64,000 nt of DNA from JBBDIJ01 sp040880485 (GCA_040880485.1 JBBDIJ010000008.1:62001-126000); one strand, 5' to 3'; positions 16,677 through 26,650 are shown, counted from the stretch's first letter. Translations and numbers: made by a program. The notes: generated by a model from the letters alone, not told the origin.

Positions 16677-19600
16677 TTGCTGCTAAACCGACCTATCACA
16701 GCGATCATTCTCATCCTGGCAACGTTCATATTCGGGGGCCTTGCTCTGAATGAGCTCTCGGTGGACCTGTTGCCGGAAGTAGACTCTCCCAATCTGGTGG
16801 TACGCACCGACTGGGCTGGGGCGGCTCCGCGCGAAGTAGAGACCCGGATCAACGAGTCCCTGGAGGCGCTGCTGAGTACCATTCCGGGGGTAGAGCGGGT
16901 GCATGGGTTTGCCCGTCAGGGCCAAAGTGTGGTCTATCTCACGTTTCGCTGGGGCCATAATATGGATATGGCTTTCCTGAATGTGAGAGAGAAGCTCGAT
17001 CAGGCTCGTTATATGCTTCCGGAGCAGGCTGAACGACCGCAATTGATCTTTAATACCATTTCGGATGAGCCGATTGCCGTACTGGCTGTAACCTCCAAAG
17101 ACCGGGATAATGCAGAGTTCGAGACTCGGCTGGGCCTGAAACGCTGGGCCGAACAGGTTCTTTCCCGAAGGCTGGAGCAGGCGGAAGGTATTGCACAGGT
17201 GGTGGCGGTAGGGGCGGTGGAGCCGGAGGTGCAGATTCGATACCTGCCCAGGGAGATCGACCGCTACGACCTCACTCTGGCCCAGGTTCAGTCTCTGGTT
17301 CAACAGGCGAACCTCTTTACGTCGTCCGGGGAGATCAGGGATGGATGGTACCGCTACTCCATGAGGGTAATGAGCCGTCTCCATGAACTGGAGGATCTTC
17401 AGACTATTCCTCTAACCCAGCTCGGCCAGGGGCGAATTCTCTTCCTGGGAGATATAGCAGAGATCGTGATGGACGAGGCCGATCCCTCCTCATTTGCTCT
17501 GCTGGAGGGGGACAGAGTGTTGAACCTGCTTGTCAAGAAGGAGCACGGCAGCAACACGGTGGAGGTGTACGATACCCTGATGCCACTGGTCGAAGAGATG
17601 AGGGAGCAGTATCCCGATATCGGCATCGAGGTGCTCAGGGAGGACGCCACGTTCATCCGAAACGCGATCCAGAACCTGTTGCAGACCCTTCTTCTGGGTG
17701 CCGTCCTCGCATTCTTCGTACTGTTTCTCTTTCTGAATGACATCCGAACGCCGTTCACCATCGGTATCGCGATTCCGGTCTCTATTTTTCTCACCTTTTT
17801 TGTGATGTACGGGTCTGGCATTCAGCTGAACATTGTCTCTTTGAGCGGCCTCACACTCGGAATCGGCCTGCTTCTGGACAACGCCATCGTGGTACTCGAA
17901 AACATCAACCGGCATCTTCCGCTGGCTCCGAACGTGAAGCGTGCCGCCTCGGTGGGAACCCGGGAGATCGCTATGGCCGTTACTGCATCTACCTTCACCA
18001 CCATCTCGGTATTCCTGCCGCTCATATTTCTGGGTGGGTTCGAAGGGGCGTTTTTCAAAGATCAGGCCTACACTCTCTCGATCAGCCTTCTGGCTTCACT
18101 CCTGGTGGCACTGGTCATACTGCCTGTACTGGTGGTCAGGATTCTGGAATGGCGGCAGAAACAGAAATCCGGGGAGGGGGTTGCGCAAGGGGACCTCAAT
18201 ACCCGCCGGTTTTTCGACCGTATACTGTTCCACTACGAAGCGTCTCTGCAACATGTACTCAAGAGGCCGGCTCTGGCTCTTCTGGTCGGTCTCCTTCTGC
18301 TCGGGTCTGCGTTCTACTTTTTTCAGGCCATCCCGAAAACGATGCTGCCGGAGGATGAACCGGACAGGGTTACGTGGCGCATTCAGCTTCCTGGTAACAC
18401 CTCGCTCCCCTCTACCATGGAGGCGGCTGAAGCGCTCAAGATCCGCCTGCAGCAGGAGGGGCTGGGGGGTGGACGTTTACAGATGGAGGGGGGGTACACC
18501 GACCTCACAAACCTGGCCAACCTGTCCAGAGAGGGGCTGAACAAATTCAAGGCTGTTGTTCCTGTCGGCGGATGGGAAGATTCAAGGCGCGTCAGCGCAG
18601 TGATGCAGCAATTCGATCGAGACTATCCCGGATGGACGGTCGAACCGGTAGGCGATACCCAGAGCTGGAGCACTATGATAGGAGCCGACCAGCCACCGGT
18701 CGTCTTCAGGATGGTCGGGATGAACCGGAGCGAAAGCGAGAGGCTGGCCGCCGAGTTGGAAAGGGATCTGACGGGAGCAGGGGTACCGGTTCAATTCAGT
18801 AAGCAGTTCGACCAGTTGGTGGACACCTGGCACATCCGATTCCGGACGGATCGAATGCTGCAATTGGGCGTGAGCGAACAGGATGTGATTCGCTCTCTGG
18901 AGTCGATTACGCGTGGCAGTTTTGTGACTGACTGGAACCGGCAGGACGAGAGGATCGCGATCCGTCTTGCAGGAAGCCACTCGACGATCCACGCTCCGTC
19001 CGATATTCATCTGAGGATTCAAAATACCGAGGTTCCCCTCAGCTGGCTGGCCGAACTGGAGCGCGCCCAGGAACCGGAACAGCTCGAGCGGGTCGATCAG
19101 ACACCCGTGCTCAGTTTTGTAGCCGACTGGACACTCGCAGAGTGGTGGTGGAACCGCAACAAAGTACACGATACGATCAGCACATTTTCGCAGAGTCACG
19201 GAATGGAGGTACAGGTCGCAGGCAATGCGATACTTGTAGAGAGTCTAATGGGCGATATGGTGCGGTTGCTGCTCTTAAGCATCCTGGTGATTTACATCAT
19301 TCTGGCCATACAGTTCGAACATCTTAAATATCCACTCATTATCATTCTTGCAGTTCCATTTGCATGGGTGGGATCTCTCGCCGCTATCTATTTAACGGGT
19401 ACGGGCCTGAATGCGATGTCTTTTATGGGCATTTTGATTCTGACAGGCATTGCGGTGAACGACTCCATACTGAAGGTCGATTTTATGAGGCGCTATCTGG
19501 AAGAGGGGGGCGCCCTGCGCGAAGCGGTAGAACTGGCTGGTAAACACCGGTTTCGGCCGGTGGTAATGACCAGTGTGACCACCATCCTGGGGCTGGCCCC

Positions 19601-19784
19601 GATGCTCATACCGTTTGGGGACGGGTACGCCTTCCGGCAGGGGTTGGCAATCTCTTTGATGGGAGGAATGGTGACCAGTACCTTTTTAACGCTCTACCTG
19701 ATTCCGGTCATCTTTGAGTGGGTAGAGAGAAAGCGGGCCCTTCCGGAACCCGCTTCTGTAAGTAATAGTGAGTCTCCGGAGTGA
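16677..19784 (+). CDS. RND-family efflux permease (first subunit)
   Basis: Proton-driven exporter subunit of 1035 residues with two RND halves. Seen: N-terminal TM then NELSVDLLPEVDSP, the TM4 motif GLLLDNAIVVLENINRH, and a second half with FMGILILTGIAVNDSILKV. An in-frame stop at 16659 forces a TTG start at 16677, and the N-terminus is then a few residues shorter than in most relatives. Followed by an intercistronic hairpin, an adaptor and a second, different RND gene, so the two pumps may form a heteromeric MdtBC-like complex. No TolC gene is in this operon. Confidence 0.9.
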   Translation: MLLNRPITAIILILATFIFGGLALNELSVDLLPEVDSPNLVVRTDWAGAAPREVETRINESLEALLSTIPGVERVHGFARQGQSVVYLTFRWGHNMDMAFLNVREKLDQARYMLPEQAERPQLIFNTISDEPIAVLAVTSKDRDNAEFETRLGLKRWAEQVLSRRLEQAEGIAQVVAVGAVEPEVQIRYLPREIDRYDLTLAQVQSLVQQANLFTSSGEIRDGWYRYSMRVMSRLHELEDLQTIPLTQLGQGRILFLGDIAEIVMDEADPSSFALLEGDRVLNLLVKKEHGSNTVEVYDTLMPLVEEMREQYPDIGIEVLREDATFIRNAIQNLLQTLLLGAVLAFFVLFLFLNDIRTPFTIGIAIPVSIFLTFFVMYGSGIQLNIVSLSGLTLGIGLLLDNAIVVLENINRHLPLAPNVKRAASVGTREIAMAVTASTFTTISVFLPLIFLGGFEGAFFKDQAYTLSISLLASLLVALVILPVLVVRILEWRQKQKSGEGVAQGDLNTRRFFDRILFHYEASLQHVLKRPALALLVGLLLLGSAFYFFQAIPKTMLPEDEPDRVTWRIQLPGNTSLPSTMEAAEALKIRLQQEGLGGGRLQMEGGYTDLTNLANLSREGLNKFKAVVPVGGWEDSRRVSAVMQQFDRDYPGWTVEPVGDTQSWSTMIGADQPPVVFRMVGMNRSESERLAAELERDLTGAGVPVQFSKQFDQLVDTWHIRFRTDRMLQLGVSEQDVIRSLESITRGSFVTDWNRQDERIAIRLAGSHSTIHAPSDIHLRIQNTEVPLSWLAELERAQEPEQLERVDQTPVLSFVADWTLAEWWWNRNKVHDTISTFSQSHGMEVQVAGNAILVESLMGDMVRLLLLSILVIYIILAIQFEHLKYPLIIILAVPFAWVGSLAAIYLTGTGLNAMSFMGILILTGIAVNDSILKVDFMRRYLEEGGALREAVELAGKHRFRPVVMTSVTTILGLAPMLIPFGDGYAFRQGLAISLMGGMVTSTFLTLYLIPVIFEWVERKRALPEPASVSNSESPE

Positions 19785-19800
19785 CCCACAGGAACCGAAA

Positions 19801-19816
19801 CCGGCCTCCAGGCCGG
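19801..19816 (+). other. Intercistronic GC-rich hairpin
   Basis: CCGGCC-TCCA-GGCCGG forms a 6-bp stem with a tetraloop between the first RND gene (stop at 19784) and the adaptor ATG at 19836. No T-run follows, so it is more likely an mRNA-stability or processing structure than a terminator. Confidence 0.5.
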
Positions 19817-19835
19817 ATCATGTAGAAAAAGACTT

Positions 19836-20975
19836 ATGAAGAGATCAGTTAATCCATCCATTGTAAAAAGCTTGTCGATCCCGCTGGCTGCCCTTCTCCT
19901 TGTATCGGGTTGCTCGTATGATGAGGGTCAGGAGAGGCCGGAACGGCCGGAGAGTGTAGAGATCCGTCAGGAGGTGATCTTTACTGTAGCCGATGACCGG
20001 CCTCTGGAGGTATTTATTGAGAGCCAGGGTGTGGTAGAGTCGAATCGGGAGATCCCGATTCGACCGCGAATCAGCGGTTTTGTCGAGTCCTCTGCTCTGG
20101 AGGATGGACTCTATGTGGAGGAGGGGGAGGTGTTGCTCACCTTTGTGGATCAGGAGTGGCGATATCAGTTGCAACAGTCGCAGAATGAGTATGAATCGGC
20201 CCTGATTGAGTACAATATTGAGAGGGGGCAGCGCCAGCGCCAACAGGGTGGCAGCCCGGATGGCGAGCAGCAGAACGACCACATGCTGAAAATCAGCACC
20301 GGTCTTTCCCAGGCAGAGTTGAATCTGGAGCGGGCGGAGCTGGATCTCTCTTACACCATAATCAGAGCCCCATTTTCCGGATATATTTCTGTTCCGGAAC
20401 AGGTGGCAAGCGGTTCATATATTGGTTCCGGTACTGATCTCGGACGCCTGATTGAGGACAATGTGGTACGGGTGCGTTTCGATGTTCTGGAATCTGAAAT
20501 ACATGTACTGGAGAGTGGCCGTCCGGTGACCGTTACCGCTCCGTCCGGCGAACAGATCGACGGGAGCATTCGATCGATATCGCCGGTTGTGGATCCCGAA
20601 AGTAAGACGGGGCAGGTGGTCGTGGAGGTGTCGAACGAAACCCGAATTTTGAAGACCGGCATGACTGTGGAGGGCCGAATACAGGTGCAAACTCACGAGG
20701 GTTATGCGAGGGTGCCCAGGGAGTCGGTACTGGAGCGGGACGGCCGTACTCTTGTTTTGAAACTGAATTCAGCAACGGAGCAGGCTGAATGGGTATATGT
20801 CGATGTGTTGGCGCAAACGTCTGGTTGGGCTCTTGTGCTCTCTACCACACCGAATGCACACATCCTGCCCTCCGATACGGTGGCCTATGACAGGCACTTT
20901 GCAGTGAGCCACATGCAATCTGTACGTCCACGAATGGCGGGACAGATAGTGGCAGAGGAGGAGACGATCGACTAA
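19836..20975 (+). CDS. RND efflux periplasmic adaptor (MFP), lipoprotein
   Basis: 379 residues with a signal peptide and lipobox LVSGC (about residues 21-26). The two lipoyl halves are visible (IRPRISGFVESSALEDGLYVE, split across about 68-90, and IIRAPFSGYISVPEQV) around a coiled-coil hairpin (about 105-170). Beta-barrel and membrane-proximal domains follow. It lies between two RND permease genes in one rightward operon and probably serves both. Confidence 0.9.
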   Translation: MKRSVNPSIVKSLSIPLAALLLVSGCSYDEGQERPERPESVEIRQEVIFTVADDRPLEVFIESQGVVESNREIPIRPRISGFVESSALEDGLYVEEGEVLLTFVDQEWRYQLQQSQNEYESALIEYNIERGQRQRQQGGSPDGEQQNDHMLKISTGLSQAELNLERAELDLSYTIIRAPFSGYISVPEQVASGSYIGSGTDLGRLIEDNVVRVRFDVLESEIHVLESGRPVTVTAPSGEQIDGSIRSISPVVDPESKTGQVVVEVSNETRILKTGMTVEGRIQVQTHEGYARVPRESVLERDGRTLVLKLNSATEQAEWVYVDVLAQTSGWALVLSTTPNAHILPSDTVAYDRHFAVSHMQSVRPRMAGQIVAEEETID

Positions 20976-21012
20976 TTCATCCGCCCGGTGACCATGAACC
21001 AACCATAACGGT

Positions 21013-24000
21013 ATGACAGAGATCTTTCGCAGAAGATACTTCATCTCGCTCACCTACATTTTGATTGTAGTGGTCGGTGTGGCTGCGTGGATGAATATCC
21101 CGGTGGAAATGGCTCCGGACCTGAACCTTCCATCTGTTTCGGTCTCCTACTCCTGGGGATCCACTTCTCCGGAGGTAATGGAACAGGAGGTGACAAGAGC
21201 GGTCGAGAGAGCGGCCACTCGTCTGAGAAATGTGGATAATATAAGCTCAACTTCCGGTGAAGGCAGCAGCTGGGTTAGTATTCGTTTCGAAAAGGACACT
21301 CCGGTAGAGTATCGGGTACTTGAACTGCAGGAGTATCTGAATGGAATTCAGGAGCAGTTCCCGCCGGAGGTGAGCACTCCCCGTATTTCCCGACAGATTC
21401 CACAGGAATTGAGGGCAACGGAGACATTTATGGCCTGGTCCATAAGCGGAGACCGGCCGGCAACAGATCTCTACCGCTTCGCCAGAGACAATATTCAAAT
21501 GCCGCTTCTGGGGCTGGAAGGACTGGCCGATATCGAGATTTACGGTGCAGAGGACCCTGCCCTGACGGTGCGATTCAACACCGCACGCCTCGAGCACTAC
21601 GACATCGATCCAAATACAGTGCTTCGCACCATACGGGAGCGGCTCAATTGGAGGTCGGCCGGTTTTACCGAACAGGGAGGCCTGCGGTTCAGCACGCTCA
21701 TCCCCCCTGACTTCAGTTCGGTGGATGATATCCGCAGGATGGAGATCGAGCTTCCACAAAGCCAGCGCAGAATCCCGCTCTACACTATCGCAGAGGTGAA
21801 CGTAGAGGACTACCCGCTCACCAGCATCAAACGTCTGAATGGAAAGACGGCACTCACCATGGACTTTCTTCACGAAAGCGGAACCGACGCGCTGGAGCTG
21901 GCAGAAGAGGTTCGCGACCGGATGGATCACATCCGCTCGATCATGCCTGCCGACATCACTATGAAGCTCGAAAGGGACTCAACAGAAGAACTTCGAAGAC
22001 AGTTTTCAGAGCTTCAGTACCAGTCGGTCTACAGCCTTCTCACCGTTTTTTTTATTCTCCTGCTCTTTATCCGGCGTTTCCGGGCTCCTTTTTTAATTCT
22101 CGGAAGCATTCTGTTCTCGCTTCTGATGAGTGTGAGCATCCTGTTCTTTATAGGCTATACTCTAAATGTACTAACACTGGCCGGCCTGACTGTGGCACTT
22201 GGTATGATCGTCGACAACGCTGTTGTCGTTTTTGAACAGGTGAACCCCGGCCTTCCCGCACATCGAACGGATCGAATGGAGCACATTCGCAGGGAGCTGC
22301 CCTATACACTGGTCCCGGTGCTTGGCAGCACACTCACGACCGTTGGTATCTTTGTGCCGCTCTTCTTTACCATGGAGCAACTTCAGATCTTTCTCGTGCC
22401 GCTTGCCGTGGCACTCACCCTAACGCTGGCCTCCTCCGTGCTCATTGCGCTTAGCTGGATTCCCTATGCGCTCATCTGGCTGGTACCCCCCTCCTCCAGG
22501 CAGAAAGACCGCACCCTGAAGAAGCGGTTGAGCCGTATGTTGGACCGCTTTTTGATACGCGGGTTTCATTTGAGGCACCGCATGAGATGGGTCTTCTACA
22601 TCGGTTTCATGGCGGCTATCGGGTTACCGATCTTTGCCATTGAAGAGCCCGACTGGGAGGAGACTTCATGGCCGGAAATGACCCGTATCTACTTTGATAA
22701 TCGAAGTAACATCGATCCGTGGGTGGGCGGCCTCCCCTATATATTCTTTAATGATGTCTATTTCGGAAGCCCGTGGGGCGGGTCACGGCAGGAGCGAATT
22801 ACCGTTACCATTCGTGCCCCCCAGGGAACCCCGCTGGAAGAAACCGACAAGATTGCAAGGAACTATGAGGCCATCGCAGATCCCTACCTGGACGCATTCG
22901 ACTACTACGAAACCAATGTGAGGTCTCTGGGCGCGGCCACTTCGCAACTGGTCTTCTACATAAAGGATGAGTATATCTACCGGATGGAGCCGTACATGTT
23001 TTTGGGCGAGGCGTTTATGCTGGCTGCACGAACCGGCAACTACTCCATTTCTGTGAGCGGCCTTGGAGAGAGCCAGTCCGTCGGCAGTTTTGGCATGTCG
23101 TCTGGCAGTCAACGGATCACATTGCGGGGCTTCTCTTACGACGAACTTGTGACACTGGCCGAAGACATTGCCTGGCGCATGAAACGAAACCCCAGGGTTC
23201 AGGAGGTGGATATCCATAATACCGGATTTGGGGCACAGCAGCAGATGTCACAGTTTGTGCTCAATCTGGATGAACAACGTATTGCTTCCCTCGGTTTGAA
23301 CCGGGGATCTATTCTGAATGCTATACGGCTGGATGCGAATCCAACGAACCAGATGGGTGATGTAGAGCTTCTGGGAGAGAGAATGAGGCTGATCGGGCGG
23401 AATATGGAGTTGACCAACTATACCGAAGATTTTTTCAACCGGGCCCGGCGCAGCGGCGGGCAATTTTTTACTCTTGCCGATGTAGCGCATCTGAGCAAAG
23501 AGGCCACCATGCCCCGAATCGACAGAGAGAACCAGGCCTATACGCGAACGGTGGGCGTGAACTTTCTGGGCCCTTACCGCCTTGCCAACACCTATATTAC
23601 CGGGGTGCTGGAGGAGGTTCCGGTACCTGTTGGCGCTTCCATCCAGTACGGGAACAGCGGTTTCTTCGGATGGGGACAGTCGGGGCAGACCAGGAGTTAC
23701 GTCATCCTGCTCCTGTTCACTATTCTGAGTGTCTGGATGATTGTCTCTGCTCTGCTGGAGAACTGGAGAGACCCGATGGTGGTCATCCTTGCCGTTCCAT
23801 TAAGCCTGATCGGTGTAATGGCCGGTTCCCTCTGGCACGATATCAGCTTCGACCGCGGCGCGCTGGCGGGAACACTTCTGGCTGTCGGGGTGGTGGTAAA
23901 CAACTCGATCCTGCTCGTCCACGAGAAACAGCGCTGCCGCGCCCTTGGAATTTTCGGCTACCGAAGCTGGGTGCGGGTCTATCGTAACAAGATGAGGGCG

Positions 24001-24192
24001 GTCATGATTACCTCTCTGACAACCATCGGCGGGCTGGTTCCCCTGGTTCTGATCGGGAGCGACGCCTTCTGGACCGACCTGGCCACTGTGGTGATCTGGG
24101 GCCTTGGAACAAGCCTTACACTGTTGCTGCTGCTGATGGGGGTGTGGGAGGCGAATTCCGGGCTTAGGAGGAGCCCGCTGCCGGGAGAGTAA
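21013..24192 (+). CDS. RND-family efflux permease (second subunit)
   Basis: 1059 residues, clearly RND but different from the first subunit: porter start VEMAPDLNLPSVSVSYSWG, TM4 segment GMIVDNAVVVFEQVN, and a second-half segment LLAVGVVVNNSILLVHEKQ. The aromatic insert near residue 565 (DNRSNIDPWVGGLPYIFFND) is unusual. The first subunit has VDLLPEVDSP here instead, which supports a heteromeric pair. The TAA stop at 24190-24192 overlaps the 3' end of the convergent tRNA-Arg gene by three bases. Confidence 0.9.
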   Translation: MTEIFRRRYFISLTYILIVVVGVAAWMNIPVEMAPDLNLPSVSVSYSWGSTSPEVMEQEVTRAVERAATRLRNVDNISSTSGEGSSWVSIRFEKDTPVEYRVLELQEYLNGIQEQFPPEVSTPRISRQIPQELRATETFMAWSISGDRPATDLYRFARDNIQMPLLGLEGLADIEIYGAEDPALTVRFNTARLEHYDIDPNTVLRTIRERLNWRSAGFTEQGGLRFSTLIPPDFSSVDDIRRMEIELPQSQRRIPLYTIAEVNVEDYPLTSIKRLNGKTALTMDFLHESGTDALELAEEVRDRMDHIRSIMPADITMKLERDSTEELRRQFSELQYQSVYSLLTVFFILLLFIRRFRAPFLILGSILFSLLMSVSILFFIGYTLNVLTLAGLTVALGMIVDNAVVVFEQVNPGLPAHRTDRMEHIRRELPYTLVPVLGSTLTTVGIFVPLFFTMEQLQIFLVPLAVALTLTLASSVLIALSWIPYALIWLVPPSSRQKDRTLKKRLSRMLDRFLIRGFHLRHRMRWVFYIGFMAAIGLPIFAIEEPDWEETSWPEMTRIYFDNRSNIDPWVGGLPYIFFNDVYFGSPWGGSRQERITVTIRAPQGTPLEETDKIARNYEAIADPYLDAFDYYETNVRSLGAATSQLVFYIKDEYIYRMEPYMFLGEAFMLAARTGNYSISVSGLGESQSVGSFGMSSGSQRITLRGFSYDELVTLAEDIAWRMKRNPRVQEVDIHNTGFGAQQQMSQFVLNLDEQRIASLGLNRGSILNAIRLDANPTNQMGDVELLGERMRLIGRNMELTNYTEDFFNRARRSGGQFFTLADVAHLSKEATMPRIDRENQAYTRTVGVNFLGPYRLANTYITGVLEEVPVPVGASIQYGNSGFFGWGQSGQTRSYVILLLFTILSVWMIVSALLENWRDPMVVILAVPLSLIGVMAGSLWHDISFDRGALAGTLLAVGVVVNNSILLVHEKQRCRALGIFGYRSWVRVYRNKMRAVMITSLTTIGGLVPLVLIGSDAFWTDLATVVIWGLGTSLTLLLLLMGVWEANSGLRRSPLPGE

Positions 24193-24262
24193 CCTCGCCG
24201 GGACTCGAACCCGGATCTAAAGCTTAGGAGGCTTTTGTTCTGTCCGGTTGAACTACGAGGTT
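24190..24262 (-). tRNA. tRNA-Arg (anticodon CCT)
   Basis: Full cloverleaf on the minus strand. The acceptor stem AACCTCG pairs with CGAGGTT, the anticodon stem AAAGC with GCTTT around loop CTCCTAA (anticodon CCT, codon AGG), and the T-arm has GGTTCGAGTCC. Discriminator base A; CCA is not encoded. Its 5' end directly abuts the T-run of a terminator. Confidence 0.93.
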
Positions 24263-24298
24263 AAAAAAAAGGCGTACCAAACAGATTGGTACGCCTTT
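24263..24298 (-). terminator. Intrinsic terminator between ompA-like gene and tRNA-Arg
   Basis: On the minus strand AAAGGCGTACCAA / TTGGTACGCCTTT forms a 10-13 bp stem with a 5-nt loop (24271-24280 with 24286-24295), followed by eight T. It ends transcription of the OmpA-like gene, and the tRNA begins at the very next base. Confidence 0.85.
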
Positions 24299-24390
24299 GA
24301 AAAGTTGAATAAACCGAAAGATTGTACTGACTGTTCTCTGCTGCTAATGAGTACATCCAGTCAGGCAGAGAGTTTATCCGGTCTTTGGAT

Positions 24391-24942
24391 TTAGTATGAA
24401 CTCGGGTTGATCGGATGTGACTCCGCTCTCCGGTTCATTTCGCATCCCGGTGTGTCGCGGTCACGCTGTGCTTCTGTACAGGGAACCGGCGCTTTCCCGA
24501 GCCCACGTGTTTCAATGCGGTTTTCGCTGATGCCGTTGCTTCTGTAGAAGCCCTGCACGGCAGTGGCTCTGCGGACGCTGAGGCGAAGGTTGTACTGATC
24601 GCCGCCAATATGGTCAGTGAAGGCGTCTATGCGAACACGTACTTCCGGAGCGTCACGAAGCTGCTCAATGTTTTCGGCAAGCAGCATGGCTGCTCTGTCC
24701 GTAATGTTAAAGAGGTCAAATCCAAAGTGAACGGTGTTCAGAGATTCGATGGTTTCGGGCTCTTCAGGCTCCTCCTCTACGACCTCGGTAAAATCATCTT
24801 CAACCTCTTCAATCGGCTCGGGCTCCGGTTCCGGCTCTTCAACGACGGGCTCGGTGACAGGTTCTTGTGAAGCACATCCGAACTGAATGAGCATGAGTCC
24901 CGCAAACAGGGAGATGATCAGGATTGAATTCAATGATTTCAT
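24391..24942 (-). CDS. OmpA-like (Pal-type) peptidoglycan-associated lipoprotein
   Basis: 183 residues. Signal peptide with lipobox QFGC (about residue 23), then a 40-residue acidic Pro/Glu linker (EPEPEPEPIEEVEDDF), then an OmpA C-terminal domain (about 68-175). Conserved elements are VHFGFDLFNITDRA, the peptidoglycan-binding IDAFTDHIG segment (Asp in place), YNLRLSVRRATAV and the terminal NRRAE. A CTEAQRDRDTPGC insertion could form a disulphide. It would anchor the outer membrane to the wall. Confidence 0.88.
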   Translation of the reverse strand: MKSLNSILIISLFAGLMLIQFGCASQEPVTEPVVEEPEPEPEPIEEVEDDFTEVVEEEPEEPETIESLNTVHFGFDLFNITDRAAMLLAENIEQLRDAPEVRVRIDAFTDHIGGDQYNLRLSVRRATAVQGFYRSNGISENRIETRGLGKAPVPCTEAQRDRDTPGCEMNRRAESHPINPSSY

Positions 24943-25160
24943 GTGAAGGATCTTTTTGATGATGTGGTGTACAGTTTGTAGCCTGTAGAAATTCGAGAGT
25001 AAAGCTACGGAATGAGCATATTTATTAAAAGAGAAAATTGCAATGTGAAAAAAAACTGTATCCAGCGGATGTTTTAAATTGGCACAAGCACGATAAATAC
25101 TCCAGTTTGAACAGAGTGTGGGCTCAATCGTGTCATTGATTGATTTTTAACCCATCAGGG

Positions 25161-25193
25161 TCTGGATACAGTGCCTTCAGTGCGTTATATTTG
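25161..25193 (+). promoter_or_regulatory. Promoter of tRNA-Ala
   Basis: TATATTTG at 25186-25193 matches TAnnTTTG exactly, with TCTG at 25161-25164 (one mismatch to TTTG) 21 bp upstream. Transcription would begin about ten bases before the tRNA. Confidence 0.5.
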
Positions 25194-25209
25194 CGTTCTG
25201 AATTTGAAT

Positions 25210-25283
25210 GGGGCTATAGCTCAGCTGGCTAGAGCGTCGCGCTGGCAGCGCGAAGGTCCGGGGTTCGAATCCCCGTAGCTCCA
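25210..25283 (+). tRNA. tRNA-Ala (anticodon GGC)
   Basis: Acceptor GGGGCTA pairs with TAGCTCC. Anticodon stem TCGCG/CGCGA encloses loop CTGGCAG (anticodon GGC, codon GCC). T-arm CGGGG TTCGAAT CCCCG. Discriminator A, no encoded CCA. Confidence 0.95.
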
Positions 25284-25442
25284 CTTATTCCAAATGCGTT
25301 GCGCCAAACTGCCCCGTCGGGCTTGTCTTCGCAACCCTCTCAAATATTTGTTTCTGAGACAAATTTCTGTTTAATTGGTAGAACGTTTATAAAAAAGCCG
25401 TTTTCTCACATGCGGTTTCACATTACGGGGTGGTGGTTACAA

Positions 25443-26630
25443 ATGAAGAATGCTCAATTTCTCTCCATTTTCACACTCCTTCTCGTCTGGTCGCTCAGTC
25501 CCGGCACCCTTTCGGCACAGGAGTTTGATATCGATCTGGATATACAGGCCGAGCCTGTTCTCACTAACTCTCAGATTATAGAGCTCAGTAATCTGGTGTT
25601 TGACGAGAGCGGACGAGGTCCCAGGTTACTCTCTCTATTCATGCAGAACCAATCAGAGAGTACCGTAGGTAATCTCTATCTGGATCTTGTTCTGAGCTCC
25701 GAACGAGTTGGGACTATTGTAGAGTCCTACCAGCGTAACGACCGGCCCTTCTCTCTTCAACCCGGCCAATCGGTCTTTGCTACCAATAACGATATTGCAA
25801 GTGGGCGGCTTCCCGGAATAAACGTGGACTTCCGTTTTGACGGCCAGATTACAGATGCCGGAAAAAATCTGATCAACGAGTTGCAGGGCACAGCTACATT
25901 ACCTGCCGACGAGTACACTATAGACCTGGCTCTCTACCAGACTAATAACCGCCGGAACGGTGGGCAACGGGTCGCATTTACCTCCATTACGATTGGTTCA
26001 CAATTGATAGAGGACGACATTTCCGTTTTCCTGCAGTCTCCGGGAGATGTGGTCGGTTCAGACATAACCATTTCCAATCCCAATCCGGAATTTCGTTGGG
26101 AAGGTTTGCAGGGGCAGGCGTATCGAGTCATTCTTGTAGAAGAAAGAGACGGAGAGAATCCGGAATCACAACTTCAGAGTGCAAAGAGTACATCGGCTTC
26201 CGTTGTGGGGCAAACCCCTTCTCTGCTGGAGTTCGAACACGCGGATGTAAGGGTAGACAGAACCGGTTTTCAGTACCCGACTACCGGGGTTCAGCCCTTG
26301 AGGCCGGGTCGAACCTACTATTGGCAGGTATTTACTGCGCTTCGGACCACATCCGGAGAGGAGGAGCGTGCCTCGGAGATTTGGAGCTTCACCCTGATGG
26401 ACGAGCGAGGTGCCAGAGGACAGATAGTTGAGGTAGATCAGGAGATGCGCCAGCTACTGGCCGCTATTCTTGGATCTTCGGCTGTGGAACAGCTGGAGCG
26501 GCAAGAATACCGCCTGGAGGGATTGGAAATTGATGACAGACAGTTCACCGGCGAGATGGCTCGGGACGAGCTCATGCGTATTATCGAGCTGATCCGGGAT
26601 GGCAAGGCCAGAGTGGTGAACGGGAATTGA
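25443..26630 (+). CDS. Secreted protein with Fn3-like segment, unknown function
   Basis: About 395 residues beginning with a signal peptide (MKNAQFLSIFTLLLVWSLSP, cleavage after SAQ). Residues about 20-190 look like a beta-rich periplasmic domain. Residues about 205-320 resemble a fibronectin-III-like domain (SPGDVVGSDITISNPNPEFRW, and later PGRTYYWQVFT), and the C-terminus is helical. The frame is open back to 25299, but the signal peptide fixes the start at 25443. It overlaps the open frame of the FecR gene that follows and starts a cluster with FecR, an outer-membrane barrel and a CHASE2 cyclase. Function not recognised. Confidence 0.75.
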   Translation: MKNAQFLSIFTLLLVWSLSPGTLSAQEFDIDLDIQAEPVLTNSQIIELSNLVFDESGRGPRLLSLFMQNQSESTVGNLYLDLVLSSERVGTIVESYQRNDRPFSLQPGQSVFATNNDIASGRLPGINVDFRFDGQITDAGKNLINELQGTATLPADEYTIDLALYQTNNRRNGGQRVAFTSITIGSQLIEDDISVFLQSPGDVVGSDITISNPNPEFRWEGLQGQAYRVILVEERDGENPESQLQSAKSTSASVVGQTPSLLEFEHADVRVDRTGFQYPTTGVQPLRPGRTYYWQVFTALRTTSGEEERASEIWSFTLMDERGARGQIVEVDQEMRQLLAAILGSSAVEQLERQEYRLEGLEIDDRQFTGEMARDELMRIIELIRDGKARVVNGN

Positions 26631-26650
26631 CACGTATTGGAGACAAAGAC

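Noticed and set aside
16654..16680. Frameshift at the start of the first RND subunit
   Set aside because: An ATG at 16655 lies in another frame, but the peptide it would add does not resemble an RND N-terminus. A TTG start is simpler.
25299..25442. N-terminal extension of the secreted Fn3-like protein
   Set aside because: The extension is not hydrophobic or conserved, and a standard signal peptide begins at 25443.
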